From positions 1,426,001-1,490,000 of the forward strand of contig NZ_CP047226.1 of the NCBI RefSeq assembly GCF_009867135.1: 64,000 nt of DNA. The letters are read 5' to 3'. Below, one piece after another: positions 37,122-45,911 of this stretch. Origin of the DNA: Moraxella osloensis (lineage in GTDB: Bacteria > Pseudomonadota > Gammaproteobacteria > Pseudomonadales > Moraxellaceae). The notes beneath the pieces are model-generated. The model saw only the letters and a list, made by a program, of their open reading frames with translations. It was not told the origin of the DNA and did not search any database. A program made the position numbers and the translations under genes. Every line of letters begins with the position of its first letter. The first letter of the stretch is position 1.

Positions 37122-38744
37122 TTAGTTTGCTACGATTAAGCTTTCACCTGTCATTTCGGCAGGTTTGGCAAGGTGCATTAAGTCCAATAATGTTGGCGCC
37201 ACATCTGATAGCTTACCACCCGTGCGAATGTGCACGGTATCAGGCGCTTGCTCATTGACATAAATAAATGGTACTAGCTCTGTGGTGTGCTGGGTGTGTA
37301 CCTGTCCGCTATCATAATCCTGCATTTGTTCGACATTGCCATGGTCAGCGGTAATCAGTAAATGCCCATGATTGGCAATCACACAATCGGCAATGATTTT
37401 CACACAGTTATCCAACGTTTCGACGGCTTTGACAGCGGCATCGAACACACCGGTGTGCCCTACCATATCGCCATTGGCATAATTCACAATCAGTACATCA
37501 TACGCACCGGAATTGATGGCATGGGTCAATTTTTCAGTGACTTCTGGCGCACTCATTTCAGGTTGTAAATCATAAGTAGCAACCGAAGGCGAATTGACCA
37601 AAATCCGCTGCTCCCCTTCAAACTCTGCTTCGCGCCCACCACTAAAAAAGAAAGTCACGTGGGCATATTTTTCAGTTTCAGCAATGCGCAGTTGGGTTTT
37701 GCCTTGCGATTGCAAATACTCGCCTAAGGTATTGGTGAGCGATGTCGGTTCAAAAGCGATACTGGTCACGCCATTGTTTTGTAACTCATCGGAGTATTTG
37801 GTCAGCATCACAAATTTTGACAGCGTTGGCAGTTTTTCACGCGTAAAGCCGTCAAAATTAGTTGAAACCAATGCTTGGCTAATTTCGCGAGCGCGGTCGG
37901 CACGAAAATTCATAAAAATCACACTGTCATTGTCTTGGATAGTCCCAAAGTCAGCGTTTTGGTTAGCATAACGCACCCAAGTCGGTTTGACGAACTCATC
38001 ACTTTCACCTGCGCCATACGCTGCGCTAATCGCTTCAGCACCTGACTGCACCACCCGTTGTGCTTTGGCTTGGGTCAGCAAATCATACGCTTGCTGTACC
38101 CGATCCCAACGTTTATCCCGATCCATCGCAAAGTAGCGACCAATAAGACTGATCAAATAAGCCGTGCCCTCATATCGCTCGTTAAGCGAGGCAAGCGCTT
38201 GTTCTAATTGTGCGACATAATTGTCCGCACTTTTAGGGGGCGTGTCACGACCGTCCAAAAATGTATGGATAAAGACCTGCTTTGCACCCTGCTGCAATGC
38301 CAGCTCCACCATCGCGACAATATGATCTTGATGCGAATGAACCCCGCCGTCGGATAACAATCCCATGATATGCACATTGGCTTGTCGGTCATTGGCAAGC
38401 TTTACTGCTTCTGTTAATGCAGGGTTGCTAAAAAATTGCTGTTCGCGGATTTCTTTATGAATACGGGTAGAGTCTTGGTACAAAATACGACCTGCACCCA
38501 AATTCATATGCCCGACTTCAGAGTTACCAAACTGCCCTGCCGGTAAACCCACGTCTTCACCTGACCCTGAAATCAAACCATGGGGATAATGCTGATACAA
38601 ATAATCAAGGTTTGGGGTGTGAGCCGCGGCAATCGCATTATCAAGCTGATCTTCGCGATATCCAAAACCATCTAAAATCATCAACACATGGGGGATTTTT
38701 TTAACCGTCGATTGATTAGTAACCGAGTTAGATGCTTGATTCAT
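37122..38744 (-). CDS. gpmI: 2,3-bisphosphoglycerate-independent phosphoglycerate mutase
   Basis: 540 residues of the alkaline phosphatase-like superfamily. [10 protein letters not shown] near residue 21 holds the first metal aspartate, Ser75 in GNSEVGHM carries the phosphoenzyme, and [39 protein letters not shown] and ADHGNVEQM bring the remaining metal ligands. It interconverts 3- and 2-phosphoglycerate using two manganese ions. The only slightly longer N-terminus (about 15 residues) is polar. ctpA follows downstream in the same direction. Confidence 0.97.
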   Translation of the reverse strand: MNQASNSVTNQSTVKKIPHVLMILDGFGYREDQLDNAIAAAHTPNLDYLYQHYPHGLISGSGEDVGLPAGQFGNSEVGHMNLGAGRILYQDSTRIHKEIREQQFFSNPALTEAVKLANDRQANVHIMGLLSDGGVHSHQDHIVAMVELALQQGAKQVFIHTFLDGRDTPPKSADNYVAQLEQALASLNERYEGTAYLISLIGRYFAMDRDKRWDRVQQAYDLLTQAKAQRVVQSGAEAISAAYGAGESDEFVKPTWVRYANQNADFGTIQDNDSVIFMNFRADRAREISQALVSTNFDGFTREKLPTLSKFVMLTKYSDELQNNGVTSIAFEPTSLTNTLGEYLQSQGKTQLRIAETEKYAHVTFFFSGGREAEFEGEQRILVNSPSVATYDLQPEMSAPEVTEKLTHAINSGAYDVLIVNYANGDMVGHTGVFDAAVKAVETLDNCVKIIADCVIANHGHLLITADHGNVEQMQDYDSGQVHTQHTTELVPFIYVNEQAPDTVHIRTGGKLSDVAPTLLDLMHLAKPAEMTGESLIVAN

Positions 38745-39051
38745 TGTTGCCTCTAGAAAATCTAAAATAAGGAAAATACGAAACTAGTATTAAAAAAATT
38801 TTGAAAATTATAGCATAGCTCGCTCAATCTCTTTAACCCAAATTTTGCGTCATTCTGTTAACTGCAAAGCCTGTTAAATGCTAAGCCTGTTAACTGTTAA
38901 CTGCTAAGCGAGGTGATGAGAACAAAAAACCTTGTGATGTGTGTTGACGATTTGAATGGTATTTTGACCGTCAAGTTTGATTCATTTAATCAATCATTGA
39001 ATTAACGAGCGAGCTTTTGCATAGCCTCGCTGAATCTGCTACAATGCGTGC
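38745..39051. other. gpmI upstream region
   Basis: 307 nt. Near gpmI, the minus strand carries TATAAT (38807-38812) with a weak -35. A set of short imperfect repeats (AAGCCTGTTAA-type) lies at 38868-38910. The 6S RNA promoter occupies the right end. Confidence 0.45.
39017..39045 (+). promoter_or_regulatory. Sigma-70 promoter of 6S RNA
   Basis: TTGCAT (39017-39022) and TACAAT (39040-39045) are 17 nt apart; transcription would start at about 39052, exactly where the RNA's closing stem begins. Confidence 0.8.
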
Positions 39052-39242
39052 ATCTGGGGTATTCGCCAGTTTATGGTTTTACCTGAGCTGATAATTTATA
39101 TAAGGGTATGCGTTCTTTTCACTTGTTGTGCAAGCCTGCATCCAGCTACGCTGCGATGATTCAGGAAGCCTTAAGAGTGGTTGCCATACCCACCCTGAAC
39201 GTTACAGTTCATGGGTTCACATAGACAGCGGTACTCTGGACC
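39052..39242 (+). ncRNA. ssrS: 6S RNA
   Basis: About 190 nt. The two ends pair into a long stem: TCTGGGGTATTC... and TTTATGG at the 5' side with CATAGACAGCGGTACTCTGGA at the 3' side, allowing G-U pairs. The conserved GAAGCCTTAAGA segment is at 39164-39175, matching the E. coli 6S GAAGCCTTAAAA, and the CACCCTGAAC...GTTCATGGGTTC part recalls the E. coli CACCTTGAAC...GGGTTC. 6S RNA mimics an open promoter and holds sigma-70 RNA polymerase in stationary phase. A strong promoter lies upstream and a terminator downstream. In E. coli ygfA follows ssrS; it does not here. The identification is from sequence and fold, not from a model search. Confidence 0.88.
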
Positions 39243-39250
39243 AAAATTCA

Positions 39251-39295
39251 ATAAAAAAAACCATCTAACCCAATTCAGTTAGATGGTTTTTTTTG
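39251..39295. terminator. 6S RNA terminator (bidirectional)
   Basis: CCATCTAAC (39261-39269) pairs with GTTAGATGG (39278-39286), flanked by eight A and eight T, so it can also end the minus-strand purine permease transcript. Confidence 0.92.
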
Positions 39296-39307
39296 CTCAG
39301 CCATTGA

Positions 39308-40606
39308 TTAACTTAAAAAAATCAATTTTGCCAATAAAATCACCGTTAACACCCAAACCGCAGGGCTAACTTCTTTATAACGTCCACTCACCAATTTGGC
39401 AATGGTATAGGTGATAAAACCTAACGCGATCCCATCCGCAATTGAGAAGGTAAGCGGCGTCAACAGCAGCACTACCGCGACAGGTGACGCTTCTGTCAAG
39501 TCATCCCAATCAATCTCACGCAGCGTAAATAACATCAATACCGCGACATAAAAAATCGCTCCTGCTGTTGCATATGCAGGAATCATCCCAGCCAATGGGG
39601 CAAAAAATAACGCCAATAAAAATAACACACCCACTACAATCGCGGTCAAACCGGTGCGTCCACCTGCTGCCACGCCAGCTGTGCTTTCTACATAACTCGT
39701 TACCGATGAAGTACCTAGCAATGACCCTGCCACAGCCGCCGTTGAGTCAGCAAACAAGGCTTTACCTAGGTTCGGGATTTGACCATCGCTAGACATTAAC
39801 CCCGCTTTTTTGGTCACACCGATTAATGTGCCTGATGTATCAAATAACACCACGAATAAAAAGGCAAAAATCACGCTAACCATACTCACATCAAGCGCAC
39901 CTGCAATATCTAACTGCATAAAGGTCGGTGCAATCGATGGCGGCATTGACACAATCCCTGAATAATGGCTTTCCCCTGCCAACAAGCTAATCACCGTCAC
40001 AATTAAAATTGACAGCATCACTGCCGCAGGGACTTTACGCTGCACAAATACGACAATCAGAAAAAAACTTAAAATCGCCATCGCAGGACCAAAATCGGTG
40101 AGTTTGCCCATCGTCACAAACGTGGCGGGACTCGCCACGATGATGCCCGAACTTTTAAGCGCAATAAACGCTAAAAACGCCCCAATCCCTGCCACGATAC
40201 CTTGTTTAAGGGTATAGGGAATCGCGTTGATAATCCATTCACGCAGTTTAAAGGCACTAATCAGCACAAAGAGCAAGCCTGAAATAAACACCGCCCCCAA
40301 CGCCACTTGCCAACTTTTACCCATCCCCAAGACAACGGTAAAGGTAAAAAACGCATTTAGACCCATGCCAGGTGCCAATGCCACGGGCAAACGCGCAATC
40401 AATCCCATTAAAAAACAGCCCAGCGCTGAGGCTAGACACGTCGCCACAAATACTGCCCCTTTATCCATCCCGGCCTTTGCCAGCATGTCGGGATTGACAA
40501 AGATAATATAAGCCATGGTCAAAAAGGTTGTCAGACCTGCCAGAATTTCAGTTTTTATCGTTGTATTGCGGCCATCTATGCCAAAATAGCGCTCGATTAC
40601 ATTCAT
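39308..40606 (-). CDS. NCS2 purine permease, AzgA type (guanine/hypoxanthine)
   Basis: 432 residues with about 12-14 transmembrane segments. RNTTIKTEILAGLTTFLTMAYIIFVNP and ALAPGMGLNAFFTF are the AzgA/PbuG/GhxP family head, and FVVLFDTSGTLIGV with GTSSVTSYVESTAGVAAGGRTG form the substrate site. It imports guanine or hypoxanthine (or adenine) with protons; which one is not readable. It is a single gene, ended by the 6S terminator. I looked for a purine riboswitch in the 230-nt upstream gap and found only short tandem repeats. Confidence 0.9.
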   Translation of the reverse strand: MNVIERYFGIDGRNTTIKTEILAGLTTFLTMAYIIFVNPDMLAKAGMDKGAVFVATCLASALGCFLMGLIARLPVALAPGMGLNAFFTFTVVLGMGKSWQVALGAVFISGLLFVLISAFKLREWIINAIPYTLKQGIVAGIGAFLAFIALKSSGIIVASPATFVTMGKLTDFGPAMAILSFFLIVVFVQRKVPAAVMLSILIVTVISLLAGESHYSGIVSMPPSIAPTFMQLDIAGALDVSMVSVIFAFLFVVLFDTSGTLIGVTKKAGLMSSDGQIPNLGKALFADSTAAVAGSLLGTSSVTSYVESTAGVAAGGRTGLTAIVVGVLFLLALFFAPLAGMIPAYATAGAIFYVAVLMLFTLREIDWDDLTEASPVAVVLLLTPLTFSIADGIALGFITYTIAKLVSGRYKEVSPAVWVLTVILLAKLIFLS

Positions 40607-40610
40607 CTAT

Positions 40611-40663
40611 ATTCACCCAATTTATTCATCCAATTTATGCGTCTAGGTTACATCTAGGTTGCA
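40611..40663. repeat. Two adjacent tandem duplications upstream of the purine permease
   Basis: ATTCACCCAATTT / ATTCATCCAATTT (13 bp, 40611-40636) and TCTAGGTTACA / TCTAGGTTGCA (11 bp, 40642-40663) lie just before the permease start. Confidence 0.8.
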
Positions 40664-40836
40664 TCTGTATCCGTTGTGTTGACAACGCTTTTGTGCCCGT
40701 TTTCTGCCCCATCGTCATTCAACAACGCCCAAGAAAAACCCCCTATTTTACCCTAGAATACGCCAGCAACAAATAACTGATTAAAATAAACATAAAATAA
40801 CTGAGAATGTTGAAGCCAATTTATTGCGCTGCTGCG

Positions 40837-42090
40837 TTATTGGGCAAAGGGTAAAAATTGGCGGTTGTAAGTGATGATTTGTGGCGAAATGTTATTTTGC
40901 GTGCCATTTTGCGTATTGACTGGTGCTAGCATGGGCGTCGCTGGCGCAGCAGAAGCAGCTGCTGGGTCATTGCCAGCTTTAGGTAAAATCTTAGCGATTT
41001 GACTATGCAAAAAAAGCTGCTTGTCGTCACTTTTGACACTGACAACGACGTGAAAACTTTGACTTTGGGTGGCTAACAGCTTGGCGATGCGTGCTTTGTT
41101 GCGCTCGTCAATCTGGGCAAAACTTGGCACCGCCCACAATTGACTCAAGTTTTGCACCGGTAGGTTGTTTTCTCGGGCATTCGCCCAATTGATGATTACC
41201 GTATCGTCGATTTGGTGAGTAGCTGCCACATTTGAAGCTGCGCTAGTGTCTTGCCCAGATTGTGAGTTGTCATCGCTGTCCGAACGATTTGAGCCTTGCG
41301 GATGGTTGCCGCTGGTTACGGTGGGTGAATTCACCAGTACGCTTAATAGTTCGGGCTTCACTGTGTTGATATTCATGGGCAGATAGTATGGCACTGCGGT
41401 CAGATACGGCGCTAATTTTTGCAATCCTTCGCTATCCATCCCGCGCACATGTTGCAATTCATTGATTGAGATAAACGGCTGGTTGGCAATACCCATCGCC
41501 ATTTTTTTGCCCGTACTTTGATAATACGCTGCTTCTGCGCCGCCCTCAGCATGGGTGTCACTGTCTGGGTCTTGCCAATCGAGCACCGCCATCGCAATAT
41601 TAGGCGATAAGCCATTGGCTTGTAACAGCGCCTGAAAGAATGCCAGTGCCGTATCATCCACTTTGCCATCATGATACAGGTTGTTAACATTAAAACGACT
41701 GGCATCATCGTCAATTTTAATACTGACTTTGGCTTGATTCATGGTTTGCTCTGCCAGCGGTTTTGCCCAAGCCTCTGTTAAACTATCGACTTGGTTGACT
41801 TGGCTGTCTTGCGCAATCAAATTGGTCGCCATAGCTTCGCCTGCCAAGGCATATTCTTTAAGCTGCCCTTGACCTTTGGTCAGCTCAAATTCTCGAATCA
41901 TCACTTTTTGATTGGCAAGCATACTGCCTGCCACGATGGTAATCGCCACCACCAACAACAAAATAGTCAGGAGTGCCATCCCTTGTTGCCCATGCCGATA
42001 TGGCGGCTTTGCTATGGCAACATTTGCAAAAACTTTAGACGGATTGGCGTTTGTTGGCATGGTGTATTTGGTAGAATTTGATTGAATCAT
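40837..42090 (-). CDS. gspK: Type II secretion minor pseudopilin GspK
   Basis: 417 residues from the chosen start. A polar lead of about 36 residues ends at GQQG, then MALLTILLLVVAITIVAGSML is the class III (prepilin) signal: cleavage falls after Gly, before Met. The large helical insert (VLDWQDPDSDTHAEGGAEAAYY) with its aspartates, and FISINELQHVRGMD, are the GspK calcium-binding and SAM-like parts. GspK caps the pseudopilus with GspI and GspJ. The frame opens earlier at 42135, but the ATG at 42090 forms an ATGA overlap with the gspJ stop, so it is the coupled start. Confidence 0.92.
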   Translation of the reverse strand: MIQSNSTKYTMPTNANPSKVFANVAIAKPPYRHGQQGMALLTILLLVVAITIVAGSMLANQKVMIREFELTKGQGQLKEYALAGEAMATNLIAQDSQVNQVDSLTEAWAKPLAEQTMNQAKVSIKIDDDASRFNVNNLYHDGKVDDTALAFFQALLQANGLSPNIAMAVLDWQDPDSDTHAEGGAEAAYYQSTGKKMAMGIANQPFISINELQHVRGMDSEGLQKLAPYLTAVPYYLPMNINTVKPELLSVLVNSPTVTSGNHPQGSNRSDSDDNSQSGQDTSAASNVAATHQIDDTVIINWANARENNLPVQNLSQLWAVPSFAQIDERNKARIAKLLATQSQSFHVVVSVKSDDKQLFLHSQIAKILPKAGNDPAAASAAPATPMLAPVNTQNGTQNNISPQIITYNRQFLPFAQ

Positions 42091-42899
42091 GGGTTGGGCG
42101 CGTTTGGCGGTGTGCTGGGTAATGCAAATCGCCAAGTAATCGGCTCGCCTTGGTAACTAAAATTAAGCTCGATGCCGCGTGGTAACTGCTGATAAGGCGT
42201 CAAATCTATACTGTTTTGCAAATTGCTATTTTTATCCATTGTGTTATCAGGCGCGTTAGGGATCGGGTTGGTTGAAGCATTGGCCGTTTGATTGGTGTTT
42301 TTTTGCGCTTGTATTTGCTGTACCTTTTGCAGGGTGGCTTCATCTGGAAACACACTGACCGCGTCAGGCGTCAATGCTCGCCAACTGGCATCCTTGATAC
42401 CTGTCAATAAGACACTGGTTGCAGGGGTTTCATTATTGTCGTCTAACTGGTAAAAACGCTGTTTTGTCAGTGTTTCACCCGCCAACGAATATTGTATTTT
42501 TGCTAGCATAGGTGACGGCTGATAACGCGGATCGGGCGCGGCAAAACGGATAAAACTCATTTGTGACGCATTTAATACGAAAGTTGGCGTCATAGCGGCA
42601 CTATTGGTCGATGCCGTATTATTGTCAGTCGCTGATAGGATTGGCATCGCCACATAATTGCTGGTTTGTGCCAAATCTTGCGACAGCTGTAAATAAGCAT
42701 AATCAAGCTGTGATAATGATTTTTGATGTTGGTAGCCGCGCTCACGACTTTTGGTCAGACTATCCATAATCTGCCATCCCGCCAATGCCAGCATCGCAAA
42801 AATCACCAATGCAATCATCAATTCGATTAAGGTAAAGCCTTGCTGGGATGTTTTATCCTTTGCGGTTGCAGCAGAAGAATGAAGAGAAAAAGGGCTCAC
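42087..42899 (-). CDS. gspJ: Type II secretion minor pseudopilin GspJ
   Basis: 270 residues. The prepilin signal is QQGFTLIELMIALVIFAMLALAG, cleaved before Phe, with the usual Glu at +5. The globular part follows the GspJ pattern (YQHQKSLSQLDYAYLQLSQDLAQTSNY) but carries an Asn/Thr-rich insert near residues 205-240. The start codon is GTG and overlaps the gspI stop as GTGA; there is no separate Shine-Dalgarno, so it depends on gspI translation. It forms the tip with GspI and GspK. Confidence 0.92.
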   Translation of the reverse strand: MSPFSLHSSAATAKDKTSQQGFTLIELMIALVIFAMLALAGWQIMDSLTKSRERGYQHQKSLSQLDYAYLQLSQDLAQTSNYVAMPILSATDNNTASTNSAAMTPTFVLNASQMSFIRFAAPDPRYQPSPMLAKIQYSLAGETLTKQRFYQLDDNNETPATSVLLTGIKDASWRALTPDAVSVFPDEATLQKVQQIQAQKNTNQTANASTNPIPNAPDNTMDKNSNLQNSIDLTPYQQLPRGIELNFSYQGEPITWRFALPSTPPNAPNP

Positions 42900-43318
42900 G
42901 GATTTGTCCCCATATCCTTTACCAGCATCGCATCGATATCCACCACGTCTTTTTTTGGGCTGCCATCAACAATAGGTGCCACGCGAATATGAATGGGTTG
43001 GACAAAGCCTTGACTGTTTTGTATGGTTTGCGGTGAGATAACCACTTGCCATTGGCGACCCTGCGAGGTAATTTGCCGAGTATCGGACGCCGCGAGCCAA
43101 GTTTTTTGTACTCGTAATTCTGCCAGCGTGTTTTGCGCAACATAATAGCCAAAGGTTCGCGTTTTCATGTTATCCACGGATTGTACATAACTGCGACTGG
43201 CTTGGCTGGCTGATACCGCAACCACCGCCAAAATCGCTAACGCCACCATGACTTCAAGTAACGTAAATCCTTGCTGATGCTGCCTGACAGCCAGTCTATT
43301 TAAGGTAGCCATGGTCAT
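42896..43318 (-). CDS. gspI: Type II secretion minor pseudopilin GspI
   Basis: 140 residues from the chosen start. HQQGFTLLEVMVALAILAVVAVSASQASRS (read as signal plus helix) gives the prepilin peptidase site before Phe. The C-terminal part is the short GspI domain. The frame is open for 42 codons further upstream, but those residues overlap gspH and look unlike any signal; the ATG at 43318 makes an ATGA overlap with the gspH stop. GspI starts assembly of the pseudopilus tip. Confidence 0.92.
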   Translation of the reverse strand: MTMATLNRLAVRQHQQGFTLLEVMVALAILAVVAVSASQASRSYVQSVDNMKTRTFGYYVAQNTLAELRVQKTWLAASDTRQITSQGRQWQVVISPQTIQNSQGFVQPIHIRVAPIVDGSPKKDVVDIDAMLVKDMGTNP

Positions 43319-43983
43319 TTTGCCACCTCGATTGCCCCAGCTTGGTTGACGATGATGGGATTGCCAACCGCAAAGGTTTGTTTGTCGGCATTGGTTTTTT
43401 GGATGCTGATTTGCACGGGTGTCGCCTCGCCTGTCCCAAACCACACCACAGGCGGTGCTTCGCTGCCGCCTAACCAGTTGGCGGTGGGTTGGGTACTTTG
43501 GGCGGCGGCTGTATTAAATGGGTTATCCAGTGGGCGGATTTTGACGTCAAGGTTGTCTGGCACATCCAGCGGTGGGATTTGTTTTTCTGTCACCCATTGT
43601 GGTGGCGCAGGTTGCGAGGTTATGGCGGCATTGGCATTGCGAACAGCACTTTGAGAATTGGTAAAGGCGTTTTCTAATTTAACCACCACCAACTGATTGG
43701 GCGCGTCATTCTGCGGCAGTTTGATTGCCAGCCCATACGGCTGCATGCGTTCTGTTGATAACAAGCGTACATAATTAAGATTACTGGTCAGACGCTCATA
43801 AAATGCCGTATTTCTACGATTTTCACTACCCCCCACAGATAGGCTCATCATCCCAGCAAAAATAGATAAAATGACGATGACCACCATGATTTCGATTAAG
43901 GTAAACCCTTGTTGCCCACCCCTCGCACTGGGTGCGGGAGTGAAAGTTTTACAGGACCGACCAAACAGCAATAGCATCGTCAT
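43315..43983 (-). CDS. gspH: Type II secretion minor pseudopilin GspH
   Basis: 222 residues from the chosen ATG. RGGQQGFTLIEIMVVIVILSIFAGM is the prepilin signal, followed by NRRNTAFYERLTSNLNYVRLLSTERMQPYGLAI, the GspH core. It has a Gln/Ala/Thr-rich middle. The frame opens with TTG at 43995; ATGs at 43983 and 43977 are more likely. First gene of the gspHIJK set; gspG, gspC-F and gspL/M are not in the window, so the T2SS genes are split across the chromosome, as known for Acinetobacter and relatives. Confidence 0.88.
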   Translation of the reverse strand: MTMLLLFGRSCKTFTPAPSARGGQQGFTLIEIMVVIVILSIFAGMMSLSVGGSENRRNTAFYERLTSNLNYVRLLSTERMQPYGLAIKLPQNDAPNQLVVVKLENAFTNSQSAVRNANAAITSQPAPPQWVTEKQIPPLDVPDNLDVKIRPLDNPFNTAAAQSTQPTANWLGGSEAPPVVWFGTGEATPVQISIQKTNADKQTFAVGNPIIVNQAGAIEVAK

Positions 43984-44049
43984 GCACTCAGACAAAACAG
44001 GGATAGTTTATAAAGCTTAACCGTGGGTGATGATAGTTAACTAGTATTC

Positions 44050-44086
44050 TTTGACATTTACTATTTGACATTTATTATTTGACATT
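44050..44086. repeat. 14-bp tandem repeat across the TetR stop
   Basis: TTTGACATTTACTA, TTTGACATTTATTA and TTTGACATT follow each other; the stop of the minus-strand TetR gene (44075-44077) is inside the second copy. Confidence 0.85.
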
Positions 44087-44776
44087 GCGCGGCGTCAGGC
44101 TTGACTCAGTCTGTAAATTTGCCGTATGAGTAGAAGCGTTTGATTGACTCGCTCCAGTAGGCGCATCGACTGATTGTACCGCAGCAGGGTATTGTTTGGG
44201 AATATCTAAAATATGTTGAACCAAGGCAAAACGTAAAGTATCGCGGCGACCGAGATAGCGTTGGTAAAAACTAGAATTCAGCAGTCCTGCACCGCCTTGA
44301 CCCATCGCCCAAATGGTTGACAGATAGTCTCGGGTACTCATGGTACTGTGTAGCGATTGCAGGTATTCAGCCGTGGTATTGATTAATCGCTTCATGCGTT
44401 CACGGCGAATTTCATACAACTGTGAAAAAAGCTTATTAAGCCCTACCGCAGAATTGGCTAAGCGCTCTTCGATTTGGTTGAGTAATATGGCTTTTTGCGG
44501 ATTGATCAGTTGAAACAGCGTAAGACGTGCCACGCCTGCGGCAGGACAATCGCCGACTTCGCTTAGCGCAAGTAGTTGCTGCTCATGACGGATAATGATG
44601 CGTAAAAACAATTCATCTTTGCTGGTAAAATGCTTGTATAGCGTACCTTTGGCTAGGTCTAGCTGCTCGGCTAAACTATCTAGCGTGATATCGCCTTCCC
44701 CAGACTCTAATAGCAACTGCTCGGCAACTGCCAATATAACTTCTTCACGATTTTTGAATTGTTGTTGACGACTCAT
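44075..44776 (-). CDS. TetR-family transcriptional regulator
   Basis: 233 residues. The N-terminal helix-turn-helix reads ITLDSLAEQLDLAKGTLYKHFTSKDELF, a clear TetR DNA-binding domain. The ligand domain is helical; the last 35 residues are Ser/Thr/Ala-rich and probably disordered. GGAG lies 7 nt before the ATG. The gene is upstream of gspH on the same strand (91-nt gap), but a tandem repeat separates them. The ligand and targets are unknown. A dyad at 44964-44979 in its upstream region could be an operator. Confidence 0.85.
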   Translation of the reverse strand: MSRQQQFKNREEVILAVAEQLLLESGEGDITLDSLAEQLDLAKGTLYKHFTSKDELFLRIIIRHEQQLLALSEVGDCPAAGVARLTLFQLINPQKAILLNQIEERLANSAVGLNKLFSQLYEIRRERMKRLINTTAEYLQSLHSTMSTRDYLSTIWAMGQGGAGLLNSSFYQRYLGRRDTLRFALVQHILDIPKQYPAAVQSVDAPTGASQSNASTHTANLQTESSLTPRNVK

Positions 44777-44963
44777 TGATTACTCCATCAGTCTGTTCTA
44801 GTAGCCCCTATTGTTGACGAGACCCGTTACATCAACCCCTCTACGCACAACTATTAAATGATAAAAAAATGCTCGCTTAGTAACTTTCCTTAATAACCTT
44901 GCATAGTACCTAGCTTAGCAACCTCACTTAGTAACATAAGAGCAAGGTTGCTACGTATGATAC

Positions 44964-44979
44964 ATGACTGATGAGTCAT
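44964..44979. promoter_or_regulatory. Dyad ATGACT-GATG-AGTCAT upstream of the TetR gene
   Basis: Perfect 6-bp inverted repeat with a 4-nt centre, 188 nt before the TetR start and 69 nt past the tatD stop. It has no T-run; it may be an operator, but the distance is long. Confidence 0.3.
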
Positions 44980-45047
44980 TGCCAAATGTTTTATCACATA
45001 AATTTTATTACCTACTTAATAAAGTATAAAGATTTCGTTAACTATTT

Positions 45048-45833
45048 TTAAGCGTATTGATGTAATAATGCGTCAAAATTTTGATGGGTTAAGTGCGCGA
45101 ACTCATCCACTGGCATGTCATAATGTTTGGCGAGAAAATCCGCCACATAGGGCACAAAAGCAGGCTCATTAGATTTGCCGCGTTTGGGCACTGGCGCAAG
45201 ATAAGGGCTGTCCGTTTCAATCAAAATGCGATCTTTAGGCAGTTTTTTCGCCACTGCTTGTAATTCAGTGGCGTTTTTAAAGGTCACAATCCCTGATAAA
45301 GAAATATAAAACCCCAAGTCCAAGGCTTTTTTGGCGGTGTCATAATCTTCTGTAAAGCAATGAATAATACCATGCTCGGCTTTTTCTGCTTTTAATAAAT
45401 CCAATGTATCGTGTTTCGCCTCACGGGTATGGACGATAATGGGTTTTTTCAGGTGTTGACTGGCATGGATATGGCAGGCAAAGCTGGCTTTTTGCTCGCC
45501 GCTGTTTTCTGTCGACCAATAATAATCTAGCCCCGTCTCACCAATCGCCCAAACATGCGGCTGATTTGCCATTTCAACGAGTGTCTCAACTGTGGCACTT
45601 TTTAGCATGGCAATGTCTTCACAGGGATGTACGCCCACACTCATCCCCAAGGTTAGCCCGTCAATTTTCGTATTGATAATCTCATAAATAGCATCGTATT
45701 CATCGAGCTCACACATAATCGCCATAATCCGCTGCACATTGGCATCCTTAGCGGCTTGTAAGGCTTGACGGATATTACCTTGATATTTTTCTAAGTCCAA
45801 ACGGTTTAGATGCGCATGGGTATCGGTAAACAT
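45048..45833 (-). CDS. tatD: TatD-family metal-dependent hydrolase
   Basis: 261 residues, a TIM-barrel metallo-hydrolase. TDTHAHLNR brings the first two metal histidines, GETGLDYYW the glutamate, then KPIIVHTREA, IIHCFTED and LIETDSPYLAP the remaining ligands. The family has DNA 3'-exonuclease or D-aminoacyl hydrolase roles; in operons with holB/tmk such proteins are called YcfH/TatD-like. Here hemW is upstream (78 nt) on the same strand. Which paralogue (TatD, YcfH or YjjV) is not settled by sequence reading alone. Confidence 0.9.
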   Translation of the reverse strand: MFTDTHAHLNRLDLEKYQGNIRQALQAAKDANVQRIMAIMCELDEYDAIYEIINTKIDGLTLGMSVGVHPCEDIAMLKSATVETLVEMANQPHVWAIGETGLDYYWSTENSGEQKASFACHIHASQHLKKPIIVHTREAKHDTLDLLKAEKAEHGIIHCFTEDYDTAKKALDLGFYISLSGIVTFKNATELQAVAKKLPKDRILIETDSPYLAPVPKRGKSNEPAFVPYVADFLAKHYDMPVDEFAHLTHQNFDALLHQYA

Positions 45834-45911
45834 ATCACTCTCTTTTTTTAATTGATTGACGCTTAAATAAGGCTGCGGCGCATAAATTCAATCAAATGTG
45901 CAGTCGAAGCG

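Noticed and set aside
40607..40836. Purine riboswitch upstream of the purine permease
   Set aside because: I could not find the conserved loop elements; the region holds short tandem repeats instead.
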